Shown here one piece after another: positions 61,593-64,000 of a stretch of 64,000 nucleotides of DNA; position 1 is the stretch's first letter, and each line of letters begins with the position of its first letter. Under the pieces are notes generated by a model that saw only the letters and a program-made list of their open reading frames with translations, ran no database searches and had not been told where the DNA came from. This DNA is from SHZL01 sp963784425 (GTDB taxonomy: Bacteria; Pseudomonadota; Gammaproteobacteria; Xanthomonadales; SZUA-36), in NCBI GenBank assembly GCA_963784425.1, contig CAWARM010000006.1, forward strand, positions 1 through 64,000, written 5' to 3'. Both the position numbers and the translations under genes were made by a program.

Positions 61593-63671
61593 ATGCCAAA
61601 GAAGGTCCTGAGCAGCTTTATGTGGCTCGCCATCGCCATTGGCGGTGCTTCCGCCATCGGCGGCATTGCCATCCATCGCGGCGAGTCGATCAACGCCATC
61701 TGGTTCGTGGCTGCGGCGGTTTGTACCTACCTCGTGGGCTACCGTTTCTACAGCGCGTGGATTTGTGCCCGGGTTCTGACACTGGACGAGACCCGCGCAA
61801 CGCCGGCCGAACGATTCAACAACGGGCGCGATTTCGTCCCCACCAACCGCTGGGTCACCTTTGGCCATCATTTTGCCGCAATTGCAGGCCCCGGCCCACT
61901 GATCGGCCCGACCCTGGCCATGCAGTTCGGCTATTTGCCCGGCACCTTGTGGATACTGGCCGGCTCGGTGCTGGGCGGTTGCGTGCAGGACATGGTGATC
62001 CTGTTCTGCTCGACACGGCGTGACGGCCGCAGCCTCGGGCAAATGGCGCGCGATGAACTTGGCCTCATCGGCGGCTGGGCAGCCATGGTCGGCGCCATGC
62101 TGATCATGGTCATCCTGATCGCGGTGCTGGGCCTGGTCATCGTCAACGCCATGAAGCATAGCCCCTGGGCCACCAGCACGGTGCTGGGAACCATACCGGT
62201 AGCGATGCTTATTGGAATCTACATGCGCGGTATTCGCCCGGGCCGCGTGCTGGAAGGCTCGCTGATCGGCGTTTCCTTGTTGCTGGTATGTGTGGTCGGT
62301 GGCGGCTGGGTTGATCACAACGAATCACTGCGCAGCCTGTTCGACTGGAGCGGCGAATCCGTGGCACGGTTTGTCATGCTGTACGGGTTCGCGGCTGCAA
62401 CCTTGCCGGTATGGCTATTGCTGGCTCCGCGCGACTACCTCTCGACCTTCCTCAAGCTCGGCGTGGTATTCATGCTGGCGATTTCCATCCTGTTCCTGGC
62501 GCCGGAAATGAAAATGCCGGCGCTGACACAGTTTGTCGATGGCAGCGGGCCGATCTTCAAGGGCACACTGTTTCCCTTTGTGTTCATCACCATCGCCTGC
62601 AGCGCGGTTTCCGGTTTCCATTCGCTGGTGGCCTCGGGCACGACGCCGAAACTGCTGTCGAACGAACGCGACATCCGTCTCATCGGCTATGGCTCGATGG
62701 CGCTGGAATCCCTGGTTGGCATCATGGCCGTGATCGCGGCCTGCGTGCTCGATCCGGGTGTGTATTTCGCAATCAACAGCCCGGCCGGCGTGGTGGGCAG
62801 TGAAGCCTTGGCGGCTGTTGGCACAATTTCCTCGTGGGGCTTCCCGGTCAGCGTCGAACAAATGGAAATGCTGGCCAGGGAGGTGGGGGAGAAGACGCTG
62901 TTCGCGCGTACCGGAGGAGCGCCCTCGCTGGCGGTAGGCATGGCGACGATTTTCAGCAGCACCTTCGGCAATTCGCTGCTGTCGCTGTGGTATCACTTCG
63001 CCATCATGTTCGAGGTACTGTTTATCCTGACCACGCTGGATGCCGGCACGCGGGTTGGCCGCTTCATGTTGCAAGACATGCTCAAGCATGCCTGGAAACC
63101 CATGGCCAGCCTCTCGTCCTATCCAGCCACCGTCATATCCAGCGGACTCTTTGTTGCTGCGTGGGGCTATTTCCTCTGGCAAGGCGTTAAGGATCCGCTG
63201 GGTGGCGTCAATATCCTGTGGCCCCTGTTTGGCATTTCCAATCAGTTGCTGGCCGGTATTGCCCTGTCGGTGGCCACGGGCATCCTCATCAAAATGCGCA
63301 GGGCGCGTTTCGCCTGGGTGACGGGCGTGCCGCTGGCCTGGCTGGCGGTCGTGTGCACCAGTGCTGCCTGGGAAAAAGTGCTCAGTTCCAACCCTGCCAT
63401 CGGTTTCCTCTCCGGTGCGGCCCAGATGCAGCAGCAATTTCTTGCCGGTACGCTGCCACCCGATCGAGCAGCGGTGGCCCCGCAGTTGATCATCGGCCAG
63501 CAGATCGACGCTGCGCTCGCGCTGTTTTTCGCCTTCGTGTTGTGGGTGGTCATCATTGAAATGCTGCGCATGTCGCTGCGCTTGCGCGCAGGAAAATCGG
63601 TCCTGCCCCTGTCGGAGTCGGCTTACATCAAGACCCGGCTTGAGCCTGCCGTGGCCGGCCTGACGGATTGA
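61593..63671 (+). CDS. cstA: CstA-family carbon-starvation/pyruvate transporter
   Basis: 692 residues from the ATG at 61593 with CAGGGGG upstream. Many membrane helices; family motifs are NNGRDFVPTNRWVTFGHHFA, AIAGPGPLIGPTLAMQFGYL, VQDMVILFCSTRRDGRSLG and FGISNQLLAGIALSVATGIL. CstA/BtsT proteins import pyruvate or peptides when carbon is short. The YbdD-type small protein gene follows after seven bases, the standard pairing. The length is normal. Confidence 0.93.
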   Translation: MPKKVLSSFMWLAIAIGGASAIGGIAIHRGESINAIWFVAAAVCTYLVGYRFYSAWICARVLTLDETRATPAERFNNGRDFVPTNRWVTFGHHFAAIAGPGPLIGPTLAMQFGYLPGTLWILAGSVLGGCVQDMVILFCSTRRDGRSLGQMARDELGLIGGWAAMVGAMLIMVILIAVLGLVIVNAMKHSPWATSTVLGTIPVAMLIGIYMRGIRPGRVLEGSLIGVSLLLVCVVGGGWVDHNESLRSLFDWSGESVARFVMLYGFAAATLPVWLLLAPRDYLSTFLKLGVVFMLAISILFLAPEMKMPALTQFVDGSGPIFKGTLFPFVFITIACSAVSGFHSLVASGTTPKLLSNERDIRLIGYGSMALESLVGIMAVIAACVLDPGVYFAINSPAGVVGSEALAAVGTISSWGFPVSVEQMEMLAREVGEKTLFARTGGAPSLAVGMATIFSSTFGNSLLSLWYHFAIMFEVLFILTTLDAGTRVGRFMLQDMLKHAWKPMASLSSYPATVISSGLFVAAWGYFLWQGVKDPLGGVNILWPLFGISNQLLAGIALSVATGILIKMRRARFAWVTGVPLAWLAVVCTSAAWEKVLSSNPAIGFLSGAAQMQQQFLAGTLPPDRAAVAPQLIIGQQIDAALALFFAFVLWVVIIEMLRMSLRLRAGKSVLPLSESAYIKTRLEPAVAGLTD

Positions 63672-63678
63672 GATCGCA

Positions 63679-63909
63679 ATGAATCCCGGCAATCCATTCA
63701 AACGATTCTGGCAGTTCCTGCGGCAGGTGACCGGCGACGACGCCTATGAACGCTACCGGGCCTATCATGAAAGCTCTTATGGGGACAGCTCGCACGGAGC
63801 CAGCGCCCACCAGCATGGCTCACCCTGTGATGCAGGACCCCTCAGCCGCCAGCAGTTTTTCAAACTGCGCCAGGATGACAAGTGGAGCAGGGTGTCACGC
63901 TGCTGCTGA
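63679..63909 (+). CDS. YbdD/YjiX-family small protein
   Basis: 76 residues. The family core FWQFLRQVTGDDAYERYRAYH is present near the N-terminus. A central His/Ser/Gly-rich stretch and a C-terminal Cys-Cys are seen. Proteins of this family accompany CstA and are needed with it for pyruvate transport in enteric bacteria. It follows cstA by seven bases. Confidence 0.85.
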   Translation: MNPGNPFKRFWQFLRQVTGDDAYERYRAYHESSYGDSSHGASAHQHGSPCDAGPLSRQQFFKLRQDDKWSRVSRCC

Positions 63910-64000
63910 TGCAAACGACCCCTCACCTAACAGAACACCTGCAACACCGCCACACGGTATTTGATGGCTGGCGTTCCATGTCCATCGCCATATTCATGAC
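63909..64000 (+). CDS. start of an unidentified gene, cut by the window edge
   Basis: An ATG overlaps the TGA of the YbdD gene by one base (TGATG) and opens 30 codons to the edge (MQTTPHLTEHLQHRHTVFDG and on). The overlap suggests translation coupling. Too short to identify. Confidence 0.35.
   Translation, partial: MQTTPHLTEHLQHRHTVFDGWRSMSIAIFM

Noticed and set aside
61542..62318. Antisense open frame of about 258 codons over the 5' part of cstA
   Set aside because: Composition and position mark it as a shadow; no ribosome site or domain.
62415..63701. Long antisense open frame (about 428 codons) inside cstA
   Set aside because: Lies wholly opposite a well-supported transporter gene, is rich in Arg/Gln/His/Gly and shows no family motif; a shadow of high-GC coding sequence.
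1..64000. Search for tRNA, rRNA, CRISPR arrays, integrases and full insertion sequences
   Set aside because: None could be recognised by eye in any part of the window.

Overview
The window looks like chromosomal DNA from a Gram-negative, aerobic proteobacterium. Three TonB-dependent receptors (one decayed), Tat signal sequences, a CstA-YbdD pair and a bufferin-type copper RiPP operon point to a gammaproteobacterium, probably environmental or marine; this placement is inference. I see no phage, integrase, transposase, tRNA, rRNA or CRISPR array.

Layout. 0.3-9.5 kb is a mostly minus-strand catabolic operon: acyl-CoA ligase, Tat-exported FAD dehydrogenase, cytochrome c, SnoaL-like protein, carboxymuconolactone decarboxylase (CMD) and enoyl-CoA hydratase. 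It is visibly decaying: two FAD dehydrogenases and one CMD gene carry several frameshifts, and a duplicated stub of a dehydrogenase start sits at 4.2 kb. 9.5-12.6 kb holds a PPOX-fold protein and a TonB receptor with a clear terminator. 12.8-20.4 kb is an intact plus-strand degradation operon (MenB/BadI-like hydratase, acyl-CoA dehydrogenase, SDR, TetR, SnoaL, two MaoC-type proteins, thiolase-fold protein plus DUF35 partner, amidohydrolase). The substrate is unknown; the gene set fits ring or steroid/terpenoid-like acids.

20.3-32.3 kb is the most notable part, a two-armed coenzyme F420 island. The minus arm is gnd-pgl-fgd-cofE-cofD and the plus arm is frhB-korA-korB-cofC-cofGH. Together they encode deazaflavin synthesis, CofC, CofD and CofE, an F420-dependent glucose-6-phosphate dehydrogenase inside a complete oxidative pentose-phosphate branch, and a 2-oxoacid oxidoreductase whose electron-output subunit appears to be an FrhB-type F420 reductase. 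The prediction is that this cell makes F420H2 from both glucose-6-phosphate and a 2-oxoacid. A near-identical 15-bp palindrome lies upstream of the frhB arm and upstream of the 12.8 kb catabolic operon, which may link F420 supply to that pathway.

32.3-33.9 kb is an amidohydrolase gene framed by two inverted copies of a REP-like element that supply both its start and stop codons. 33.9-36.4 kb holds a TerB/J-like pair and a POT transporter with an altered ExxER motif. 36.6-38.9 kb is a wrecked TonB receptor. 39.1-48.2 kb is a peptide or muropeptide-like cluster (AraC regulator, two class-C beta-lactamase-fold hydrolases, M19-like dipeptidase, dipeptide epimerase, YkvI-like transporter, alpha/beta hydrolase). 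48.4-52.6 kb has a broken DUF4143 ATPase, an SDR, a TetR-cupin pair and a hydrolase. 52.7-57.4 kb has a TonB receptor followed by the bufA-bufB-bufC operon. 57.5-64 kb is housekeeping-like: CorA, PAP2 phosphatase, amino-acid permease, methyltransferase, CstA and YbdD.
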